From Candidatus Sumerlaeota bacterium (GTDB lineage: Bacteria > Sumerlaeota > Sumerlaeia > SLMS01 > JAHLLQ01): 43,861 nucleotides of DNA. Location: positions 1 through 43,861 of the forward strand of contig JAJFLJ010000224.1 in assembly GCA_021772755.1 (NCBI GenBank), read 5' to 3'. A program made the position numbers and the translations under genes. Position 1 is the first letter of the stretch, and every line of letters begins with the position of its first letter. Shown here in pieces: positions 16,277-23,558 of the stretch. The notes under the pieces were generated by a model. It worked only from the letters and a program-made list of their open reading frames with translations. It was not told the origin of the DNA and ran no database searches.

Positions 16277-17212
16277 ATGCCGCGCACCTTGCTTCTCTTC
16301 GCTCTCGCGCTCTTCGCGGCGATCCAGGGACCGGCCGCCGCCGAGAGCGCGGCGACTCTGCAGGACTATTCCGCGGAGAAGATTCGCCTGGTCATCCGCG
16401 TCGACGACGTGGGGTTCAATCATTCGTCGAACATGGCGCTTCAGCGCCTGCTGGACGAGGGATGCGTTTCCGCCGTTTCCGTCATGGTGGTCTCCGACTG
16501 GCTCGACGAAGCGGTCGCCATTCTGAAGGACCACCCCGAAGTCAGCGTCGGCGTGCACACGACTCTGAACTCCGAGTGGAAGCTGTACCGCTGGGGGCCG
16601 GTTCTTCCGGCGGACGAGGTCCCGACGCTCGTGGACGAATGGGGAAAGTTCTTCGGCACGCGGGCGGACCTGATGGCCAACGGCCCGGACGTCGACGAGG
16701 TTGAGAAGGAGATTCGCGCGCAGATCGATCTCGCGATCGCGAAGGGCCTGAACATCTCGTATATCGACCATCACATGAGCGCCGCCGTGGAAACGCCGGA
16801 GATGCGCAAGCGCTTCGAACTGATCGCGGCGGACTATGGAGTCGTCATTTCGCGCTACTTCGGCGAGCGGTACGAACCGGTCATGTACTCGGTGCCGCCC
16901 GAGGAGAAGGCGGACTTCTTCGTTTCCGAAATCGCGAAGCTCGAAGAGCCGGGGCTCTATCTCGCGGTCGCCCATCCGGGAGCCGACGTTCCTGAAATGC
17001 AGGTCCTCCGCGATCTGAACGAAACGGGGCCGGCGAACATGTCGCAGCACCGCCAGGCGGAAACGGATGCGCTTTGCGATCCCCGTCTCAGGGCGCTGCT
17101 CGACGAGCGGGGAATCGAGCTCGTCGGCTACGACACGCTGGGGGAGAGGTTTCGCGCCGAGATGTACCGCCCCGATGGAACGCCGATCTATGGCGCCCCG
17201 GCGAAACCCTAG
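16277..17212 (+). CDS. Exported ChbG/YdjC-like carbohydrate deacetylase
   Basis: The 311-residue product resembles ChbG/YdjC deacetylases, metal-dependent enzymes that remove acetyl groups from amino sugars such as chitobiose. Visible motifs are RVDDVGFN (Asp43/Asp44), GVHTTL (His94), YIDHHMS (His165/166) and a late AVAHPG. Unlike cytoplasmic ChbG it has a clear signal peptide (PRTLLLFALALFAAIQGPAAA), so it should act outside the inner membrane. ATG at 16277 is 5 bases after the glycine-rich gene; TTG at 16265 would overlap that gene. Close linkage suggests it works with the secreted cassette, perhaps on a glycan they touch. The second cassette has no such gene after it. Confidence 0.75.
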   Translation: MPRTLLLFALALFAAIQGPAAAESAATLQDYSAEKIRLVIRVDDVGFNHSSNMALQRLLDEGCVSAVSVMVVSDWLDEAVAILKDHPEVSVGVHTTLNSEWKLYRWGPVLPADEVPTLVDEWGKFFGTRADLMANGPDVDEVEKEIRAQIDLAIAKGLNISYIDHHMSAAVETPEMRKRFELIAADYGVVISRYFGERYEPVMYSVPPEEKADFFVSEIAKLEEPGLYLAVAHPGADVPEMQVLRDLNETGPANMSQHRQAETDALCDPRLRALLDERGIELVGYDTLGERFRAEMYRPDGTPIYGAPAKP

Positions 17213-17309
17213 GAACGCGTCCTCCCCCATTCTTTGGGCCTTGACACGGAATACGGCATTGGATGCTGGTAGCCCCGCATCACGATAGAACGTTCGGGAG
17301 CGTGCCTTC

Positions 17310-18098
17310 TTGCCGCGCGTTGCCACTCTTGGGAAGCTTGTCCTGGGGACCGTACTTCCGGCGCTCGTTCTGACCGCTCCGGTTCGGTCCGACGTTTGGG
17401 TAATCACATCCTTCCGTCCCGACTCCGATGGCGACTGCCTGTTCGACGATATCGAGGTCTTGCTGGGGCTGGACCCCAACGATCCCGACAGCGACGGCGA
17501 CACGATCCCCGACGGCCAGGAGGACACGGATGGCGACGGGCTCTCCAACTGCGGCGAAATCGCCGCCGGTACGGACCCGGGCGACACCGACACCGACAAC
17601 GACGGAACGGACGACGGCGACGAGGATTCCGACAGGGACGGTCTCGACAACGAGGACGAGGAGACGGAGGGCACCGACCCCGGCAACCCGGACACCGATG
17701 GCGACGGGTTCAACGACGGCGACGAGGTCGATTCGGATTCCGACCCCACCGACCCGCAGAGCAAGCCCGACCTCGACGCGACGGCGCCCCGCGTGATCGT
17801 CGGTGGAACGTTTGCGGTGGTCAACACGACGCCGACGCTTCCCGCCGTTTCCGCGACGGCGGTCGCCGGTGCGTTTCTTTCGGCGGTCAATCTCACCGAG
17901 ACTCTTCCCCAGTCGCCCGCGAACGCCGTCGCCGGGGAATTCCTTTCGATCGTCAACGTCGCGGATTTCGACCGCGAGGGCGCGGCGGCGACGGTCGGCC
18001 CCTTCCATTCCATCGTCAACACCACAACCATCGACCTGGATCCGGCACCAGCCTCCGTTGGTCCGTTCCTCAGTATCGAAAACACCCCTTTGAGGTAA
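17310..18098 (+). CDS. Secreted thrombospondin type-3 repeat protein with five C-terminal F-x(3)-N repeats (copy B)
   Basis: This 262-residue protein is the paralogue of the one at 14324. A signal peptide (LGKLVLGTVLPALVLTAPVRS) is followed by [16 protein letters not shown], nearly identical to copy A, and about six type-3 calcium-binding segments ([22 protein letters not shown]). The C-terminus carries five diverged repeats (GGTFAVVNTT, AGAFLSAVNLT, AGEFLSIVNVA, GPFHSIVNTT, GPFLSIENT). Translation starts at TTG (17310) preceded by GGGAG. The spacer of 7 bases to the glycine-rich partner shows one operon. Residue identity to copy A is high in the first 140 residues and low in the repeats. Confidence 0.82.
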   Translation: MPRVATLGKLVLGTVLPALVLTAPVRSDVWVITSFRPDSDGDCLFDDIEVLLGLDPNDPDSDGDTIPDGQEDTDGDGLSNCGEIAAGTDPGDTDTDNDGTDDGDEDSDRDGLDNEDEETEGTDPGNPDTDGDGFNDGDEVDSDSDPTDPQSKPDLDATAPRVIVGGTFAVVNTTPTLPAVSATAVAGAFLSAVNLTETLPQSPANAVAGEFLSIVNVADFDREGAAATVGPFHSIVNTTTIDLDPAPASVGPFLSIENTPLR

Positions 18099-18105
18099 TC
18101 GCACA

Positions 18106-19287
18106 ATGAGCATCAGGCACGCGTCTTTCGGTCTTCTCTCGCTTTCGCTCCTCGCGTTTCCATTGTCCGTGATGGGTGGAGCGCCATTCGACTGCGGTTC
18201 GGACGGCTCCGACGGTGCGCTGTCCTTTCCCCCGAGCGGTTCGCCCACGACCGTGATCTTCGATCCCGCCGGCCTGGGAATCGACTCGGACGGCGACGGC
18301 ATCTATCACTTCACCACCATCACCATTCCGCTGAATGTGACGGTCCAGGTTCGCGCGCCGTACGTCGGGTGGCAGCCGATCCACTGGCTGGCGACGGGGA
18401 ACATCGAGATCGCCGGCGTTCTGGACCTCGACGGCGACGCGGGGCACGCGGCGCATTCCACGATCTTCCATACCCCGTCGATCCCCGGACCGGGCGGCTA
18501 TCCCGGCGGCATCGGCCAGAGCCAGCATCAGACCGCGACCGCCGGTCTCGGGCCCCAGGGCGGAGCCGCCAATTCCTCGAGCGGGGCGCATCAAACCTAC
18601 GGGAACCTCTTTCTGCAGCCATTGACGGGCGGTTCCGGAGCCGGCGGCGGGTTCGTGAATCCGCAGGCCGGCGGCGGTGCAGGCGGCGGAGCCATTCTGC
18701 TGGCGAGCAATACATCGGCGAACATCGCGGGAACCGTGCGCGCACGGGGTGGCGCTCCTGGTGCGGGCAACGGGGGTGGTTTCGGCGCCGGGGGTGGAAT
18801 TCGCATCGTTGCTCCGACGATCTCCGGAGGAGGCAGTATCAATGCCGGTGCAGCGGTCGCCAGTTCTCCGCTCTACGGACGCGTCCGGCTCGAAAGCTTT
18901 GCCGATACGTTCACAGGGGGCATAACAGGACTTCAGATTCGCCGCACCACGCTCTTGGCCGACACCTATACGCCACCGGTTTCCGGATCGAATCCAAGGG
19001 TCCGCGTCGCCACTGTCGATGGCGTGGCCGTTCCCTCGACGCCTTTCGGGTCCTTCGAAATGCCCGACGTGGAAATCGACGACGGCGGTACGATCACGTT
19101 CGTGATCGAAGCCTCCAACATCCCCGTCGGAACGGTGGTGAAGCTCTGGCTCTTCGGCGAAACCAGCATGACCCAGACCATCGACTCGACGGCGACCATC
19201 GGGACGTTCGAGAACTCGACGGCGACGGCGACGGCGACGCTTCAGCAGGGATTCACCCGCGGGTTTCCGTACGCGACCTGGAACTGA
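18106..19287 (+). CDS. Secreted glycine-rich protein, partner of TSP3 protein (copy B)
   Basis: This 393-residue product is the paralogue of the protein at 15117 along its whole length. It has a signal peptide, the block FDCGSDGSDGALSF and DSDGDGIYHFTTITIP, the segment WLATGNIEIAGVLDLDGD, then glycine-rich LQPLTGGSGAGGG and GGGAGGGAILLAS, and a beta-rich C-terminal domain ending GFPYATWN. Copy A ends almost the same way, so the terminal residues seem to be under selection. ATG follows TTGAGG. The gene ends at a hairpin and no deacetylase follows. Localisation is probably extracellular; activity unknown. Confidence 0.8.
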   Translation: MSIRHASFGLLSLSLLAFPLSVMGGAPFDCGSDGSDGALSFPPSGSPTTVIFDPAGLGIDSDGDGIYHFTTITIPLNVTVQVRAPYVGWQPIHWLATGNIEIAGVLDLDGDAGHAAHSTIFHTPSIPGPGGYPGGIGQSQHQTATAGLGPQGGAANSSSGAHQTYGNLFLQPLTGGSGAGGGFVNPQAGGGAGGGAILLASNTSANIAGTVRARGGAPGAGNGGGFGAGGGIRIVAPTISGGGSINAGAAVASSPLYGRVRLESFADTFTGGITGLQIRRTTLLADTYTPPVSGSNPRVRVATVDGVAVPSTPFGSFEMPDVEIDDGGTITFVIEASNIPVGTVVKLWLFGETSMTQTIDSTATIGTFENSTATATATLQQGFTRGFPYATWN

Positions 19288-19307
19288 CGCGCCGGACAGC
19301 CGGCGCG
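19288..19307. terminator. Hairpin between convergent genes
   Basis: CGCGCCGG (19288-19295) pairs perfectly with CCGGCGCG (19300-19307) around an ACAG loop, immediately after the stop of the glycine-rich gene and just before the end of the convergent amidase gene. It lacks a T-run on either strand, so termination is only a suggestion. Confidence 0.4.
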
Positions 19308-19320
19308 CCGCCGCAGTCGG

Positions 19321-20382
19321 CTACTCGATCCTGACGCCCACCGTCTGCGTGTCGTTCCAGCGTCCGCCCATCTTGATGCGCGAGGCGCCGATTTGGAACC
19401 GTCCCGCCGTCGGGCGGCTCAGTTCGATCTCGTAGATCACGAGCGCCGCCGCCGAGGCCGTTCTCTTCGGAGCCGAGACGACGAGCCCGTCGATCACGCT
19501 GAAGTCGGGAAAGACGATGTCTTCGAGCGCGACCGCTCCGGCGCCGGGGCCGCGAATCGTCAGCTGGTAGGTGAACGGCGCGCCGGGGGAGACGGACTCC
19601 TCCGCGATGCGGGCGGTGGCGAAGATTTCCGTGCCCAACACCTCTTCCGGCGTGGGAAGCTCGATGGGCTCGGCGCCGTACTGGCGAATCCGTTCGCGAA
19701 CGCGCTCGCTGAACTCCTCCCAGGGAAAGTGATCGCCGGGATCGCTCTTGTTCCAGGGCTGCACCTGGTAGTGCCCCACCAGCCCGTGGCCCGTGAAGCG
19801 CTTGTTGTCGTCGTCGATCGCGATGCTGTAGGGACCCTCGTAGGCGGTGCCCTCGGGATGATAGGCGGGAATCTCCCACTTGACGCACAGGTACGCGCAG
19901 AGCTCGACGAGCGATTCCAGAAGCTCCGGCGTCCACGTCTCCGGACGGCTGCTCCATCCGGCGCACTCGATGCCGAACGCCCGCCCGTTATAGTACGTCT
20001 GCGTGTGCGCGACGTCGGACTCGTTCACCATCTGGCAGATCTCGCCGTTGCGGCCCATGACGTAGTGGGCGCTGACGTTGCGGTCGTTCGCCTTGAAGTA
20101 GTTGATGACGCCCCGGAAGTTGTTCTCCTGGTTTTCCACGTGGGAGAGCTCCTTCTTATAGCCGCCCTCCGTTGTGTGGATGACGATCGCGGTCACCGAC
20201 TCGGGGGTGCGTTCGCCCTTTCGGAACGGGCCCGCCGGAACCCAGGCCATATGCGGTGGCGGCGGAGAGGGAATCTCCCACGCCCAGTCCGCCATCGGGT
20301 CGCTTGGCGCGGAGCGGTGCGCGCATGAACTGAGTCCCGCAGCGGCCAGAACGAACGCTGCGAGCAGAATCAGGTGTTTCAT
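19321..20382 (-). CDS. Amidase_2 (PGRP-type) lipoprotein with BatD-like C-terminal domain
   Basis: The 353-residue product has a lipoprotein signal ending in LSSC (Cys20). Residues ~60-220 are a zinc N-acetylmuramoyl-L-alanine amidase: His69 in VIHTTEG, His204 in VGHYQVQPW and Asp214 with Lys212 in NKSDPG match the AmpD-type spacing. This enzyme cuts the bond between muramic acid and the stem peptide. Residues ~245-353 form a beta-sandwich (TARIAEESVSPGAPFTYQLTI, ending VGVRIE) that resembles one BatD/oxygen-tolerance repeat; this second assignment is less sure. The combination is uncommon. It is the downstream neighbour of another secreted gene on the same strand, 63 bases away. Confidence 0.85.
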   Translation of the reverse strand: MKHLILLAAFVLAAAGLSSCAHRSAPSDPMADWAWEIPSPPPPHMAWVPAGPFRKGERTPESVTAIVIHTTEGGYKKELSHVENQENNFRGVINYFKANDRNVSAHYVMGRNGEICQMVNESDVAHTQTYYNGRAFGIECAGWSSRPETWTPELLESLVELCAYLCVKWEIPAYHPEGTAYEGPYSIAIDDDNKRFTGHGLVGHYQVQPWNKSDPGDHFPWEEFSERVRERIRQYGAEPIELPTPEEVLGTEIFATARIAEESVSPGAPFTYQLTIRGPGAGAVALEDIVFPDFSVIDGLVVSAPKRTASAAALVIYEIELSRPTAGRFQIGASRIKMGGRWNDTQTVGVRIE

Positions 20383-20445
20383 GTGAATCTCCCTCTCTCG
20401 GGAATTGGGTTCTGAAAGGTGGTCTTGCGGGACGAACGGCGAATC

Positions 20446-21960
20446 TCAATAGCAGCCCCAGTACGTTCCCTCCGGAGCCTCGCCGATCGTGTCCGCCTTG
20501 AAGTTGTCCGCCCGGGTGCCGAGGATGTTCGCGTTCGTGGCGAAGAACTCGTGATAGCCGATGCCGCAGACGCCTGCCGCGTGCGTCCCGTCGGTCGTTT
20601 CCAGAACCGGCTGCCCGTCCACGATGAACGCAAGGGACGAACCGACGGCTTCGATGCGGAGCTTTCGCCACGCGGTGCCGGTCATGAACAGCGGTGCGGC
20701 GAGCAGATCCGACGGAACGCCTTCGACCGTGCGCAGGCACTGCACCCGGCCGTTCGACGAGTCCCACGTCAGCGAATAGCCGTTCGCCTCGATGCCCGCC
20801 GAGGACTCTCCCTCGAACAGGCCATTTCCATCGTCCCGCAGGAAGATGCCGACGCGTTCGAATCCGTCGGCGGAAAGTTCCGGACGGTACTGGCAGTAGA
20901 TGTCCGCTTCGACGAAGTAGTCCTGCGCCTTGACGGACCCCACGCGCGCCGTGTCGATTCCCCCGCTCGGATCGCGCACCAACAGAACGAAGCCGTCGCC
21001 GCCCGGCGAAGCGGGGGAGAGCGGGACGACCGTGTGGGTGGCGAAGCGGTCGGTCCACGAGTCCAGTTCGCGACCGGTGGAGGGAAAGCCGTCGGCGAGG
21101 GGAAAGCCGGCCTCCGGCGCGATCGGATAGCGCGGCGACGCCATCGCGCCCTCGTCGCTCAGAATCGCGGAAAGAACCGGGTGGGCAAGGACCTCCTGGA
21201 CCGTCGTCGCTTCGCCATCGAGGATCATCTCCGAGGCGACCAGGCGGATGCCGTGGCTGTAGTCGGCGTACGTGTCGCCGTGCCCGAGATAGAGCGGCTG
21301 GATCGGATTCCCCGCGAGATAGTGCCAGCCGTAGATCGCCACCCTGTTCGCGTACTGGGGGAGATAGAGCTGCGGCGTGATGACGACGTCCTTCTTGTGG
21401 CCAGCGGTCAGGTTGCCGCGCACCGCGGAAATGGCGTCGAGCTGACCCTCCACCGTCACGTTGTGTGCCCAGAAGACCGGCACCGTCGTCATCGCGGGAC
21501 TCGGCGGAATCGGCGACGGCGCGATCTTCGTCTGGGCCGCGGTCCAGACGAGATTCGTCATGCGCCGCGTGGTGAGAACCGTCCCCGTCACGTCGGCAAG
21601 CCGCTGCGCCAGAATCGGCGTCATCGGCGTGCGAAAGAAATCGTCGTCGCTTCCCACGCCCAGATAGTCCGGCAGCACATGGATCGTCGCCTGGTGCGGC
21701 GTCTGCCCGATGTTCGTCTGGAACGTGACGGGCTTGAACGTGCGCAACCATTCGGGGACGTTGCCGGAGGAGATCGCGGCGCAGATGGCGTCCTCGCGCT
21801 GCGCGCGCGCCAGACTCTCGATCTGGGTCTTGAATTCCGAGCCGGTCGGGGCGTTGGGATCGCGGGGCGGAAGGTCGATGATGGGCTGGGCGGAGAGCGC
21901 CGATCCCAGAAGGACCGCGAGCGCGATGCCCGGAACGAAGAGGTGGCGGGAGATTATCAT
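20446..21960 (-). CDS. Secreted protein of uncharacterised family with C-terminal LamG-like domain
   Basis: The 504-residue product carries a signal peptide (ISRHLFVPGIALAVLLGSALSAQ). The N-terminal ~280 residues contain striking motifs, VLPDYLGVGSDDDFFRTPMTP and NRVAIYGWHYLAGNPIQPLYLGH with ADYSHGIRLV. From memory these recur in an unnamed family found in bacteria and fungi; I cannot name an activity. The conserved Asp, Tyr and His residues would suit an enzyme. The C-terminal ~200 residues look like a concanavalin/LamG-type beta-sandwich (YFVEADIYCQYRP, GIFLRDDGNGLF, WRKLRIEAVGSSLAFIVDG). ATG at 21960 gives the signal peptide; the ribosome-binding site is poor. Confidence 0.7.
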   Translation of the reverse strand: MIISRHLFVPGIALAVLLGSALSAQPIIDLPPRDPNAPTGSEFKTQIESLARAQREDAICAAISSGNVPEWLRTFKPVTFQTNIGQTPHQATIHVLPDYLGVGSDDDFFRTPMTPILAQRLADVTGTVLTTRRMTNLVWTAAQTKIAPSPIPPSPAMTTVPVFWAHNVTVEGQLDAISAVRGNLTAGHKKDVVITPQLYLPQYANRVAIYGWHYLAGNPIQPLYLGHGDTYADYSHGIRLVASEMILDGEATTVQEVLAHPVLSAILSDEGAMASPRYPIAPEAGFPLADGFPSTGRELDSWTDRFATHTVVPLSPASPGGDGFVLLVRDPSGGIDTARVGSVKAQDYFVEADIYCQYRPELSADGFERVGIFLRDDGNGLFEGESSAGIEANGYSLTWDSSNGRVQCLRTVEGVPSDLLAAPLFMTGTAWRKLRIEAVGSSLAFIVDGQPVLETTDGTHAAGVCGIGYHEFFATNANILGTRADNFKADTIGEAPEGTYWGCY

Positions 21961-22061
21961 GCCTTGAAGGTATCCGGACGCGGCCAACGCAGCAAGCGCA
22001 GAAACGCCCTTCCCTGCGCATCGGGCTTGTTCCCCCGGCAGAGGGTCGCCCCAATGGGGCC

Positions 22062-23549
22062 ATGCGCTCCCGAACCTCCCGAAGTCCCCGGCTCTGGCTG
22101 GTCTGGCCGATCCTCGTGCTCGCGGCGGGGCTCTTCTACCGGGGTCCGGCGCCCTGGCATTCGAACTGGGACAATTTCGCGTACCTGGACGCCGCACTGA
22201 CGGGAAAGGGATTCGTTCCGCTCGGTTTCGGGCGGCCGCTCTTCTGCGGCATCGGCAAGGTATTCGCCCCCTTCTCGCGCAACATGATCCCGGCGGACCC
22301 CTTCGCGATCTACCGCGTCTGGTCGGGGATCGGCGTTCTGTTCTTCGCGGCGAGTCTCGCCCTGCTTCTCCGCGCGCTCGCACGGCGCTTCGGAGATGCT
22401 TCCGCACTGGCGTTCGGAGCCTTCTGCGTTCTGCACACCGAATCGCTCGAGCTTTGGATGGAGGTCTGGCCCGAGAACTGGGCGCGCGCCCTCGGGTTCG
22501 TCTGCGTGTCCTGCCTGCTGGTACGGTCGCACCGCCGCCGGACGTGGCTCGCCGCATCCCTGGCGGCGGCCCTCGCGATGGTGTGGATCAAGGAAACCGC
22601 CGTGCCTTTCGTTCCCGGGCTGGCGGTGATCGTGTTCGCGACGCAGAGTGGCAGCCTTCGCCGGCGGTTCGCCGTCGCGTTCGGCTGGCTCGCGGTCGCG
22701 GGTCTCGCCGGCGGGCTCTTTCACCTGGTCACGCCCTTCCTCGTCGATGGTCTCGCCGAAGCCCAGCGCGACTGGCTCGCCTATCAGTACAAGGGCGACG
22801 AAGCCGTCGTGCCCGGACTCGACCAGATCGTCGCGAACACCAACGAGATCGCACGGACGCTCTGGCTTTCCCCCTGGCACGTCGCGTTCGCCGGTGCCGG
22901 TCTCGCGTTCGGCGTCGCAACGCTGGTTCGGCGGCGCAGCTTCGACGCCGTGTTCTGGACGGTCGCGTCCGCCTGCACGATGATCGCCGGCGCGTGGGCG
23001 TTCGTGACGGTTTCCGGAGCGACCATCGGCATGGCGCGCTACTCGCGCGAGTTCGCTCCCGCCTTGGGAATGCTCGCGATCGTTCCCCTTCTGCCGAGGG
23101 GCGGTTCCGCCCGGCGCGCCACCACCGGACAGCGCGTGTTCGCTGTCGCGATGGCCGTCGTTTTCGCCGCGACCTTCAATACCGGCCAGATGCGATGGCG
23201 CACCGAGAGCGAAACCAACGACTACCGCCGCTATCTCGCGATGCAGACCCTTCGCTACGAGCCCATCGCCCTGATCGCGGGCAACGACGCCTGGGCCGCC
23301 CACTTCGTCCAGTCCCACACCGTGTCGGGACAGGAGAACCACCGCTGGGCGATCCTTTGGGGGACGGAAGCGGACGGCTTTCCGACGCAGGCCTGGATCG
23401 ACGAACAGCAGGCCGCCGGGCGCCGCTTCGCCGTCCACGATTCCGTTCCGCCGCGCGCCGGTCTCTCGATGGAGGAATACTGCGCGCGCCTGCCCGGAAC
23501 CTACGCGCAGCACACGTCGGGGTGGACGATTCGCCAGTCGGCTGAATAG
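22062..23549 (+). CDS. Polytopic membrane protein, GT39/PMT-like glycosyltransferase candidate
   Basis: This 495-residue protein has about nine to ten membrane helices. The segment WDNFAYLDAALTGKGF after the first helix resembles the first periplasmic loop of lipid-linked-sugar glycosyltransferases (GT-C fold), in which an acidic residue is catalytic. A soluble C-terminal ~110 residues follow the last helix. No precise family can be assigned; it may transfer a sugar to protein or lipid on the periplasmic side. It is divergent from the secreted gene at 20446, with 101 bases between, and converges on dnaG with a 9-base gap. The start has a weak AGAGGG ribosome-binding site. Confidence 0.65.
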   Translation: MRSRTSRSPRLWLVWPILVLAAGLFYRGPAPWHSNWDNFAYLDAALTGKGFVPLGFGRPLFCGIGKVFAPFSRNMIPADPFAIYRVWSGIGVLFFAASLALLLRALARRFGDASALAFGAFCVLHTESLELWMEVWPENWARALGFVCVSCLLVRSHRRRTWLAASLAAALAMVWIKETAVPFVPGLAVIVFATQSGSLRRRFAVAFGWLAVAGLAGGLFHLVTPFLVDGLAEAQRDWLAYQYKGDEAVVPGLDQIVANTNEIARTLWLSPWHVAFAGAGLAFGVATLVRRRSFDAVFWTVASACTMIAGAWAFVTVSGATIGMARYSREFAPALGMLAIVPLLPRGGSARRATTGQRVFAVAMAVVFAATFNTGQMRWRTESETNDYRRYLAMQTLRYEPIALIAGNDAWAAHFVQSHTVSGQENHRWAILWGTEADGFPTQAWIDEQQAAGRRFAVHDSVPPRAGLSMEEYCARLPGTYAQHTSGWTIRQSAE

Positions 23550-23558
23550 TGGAGCGCC

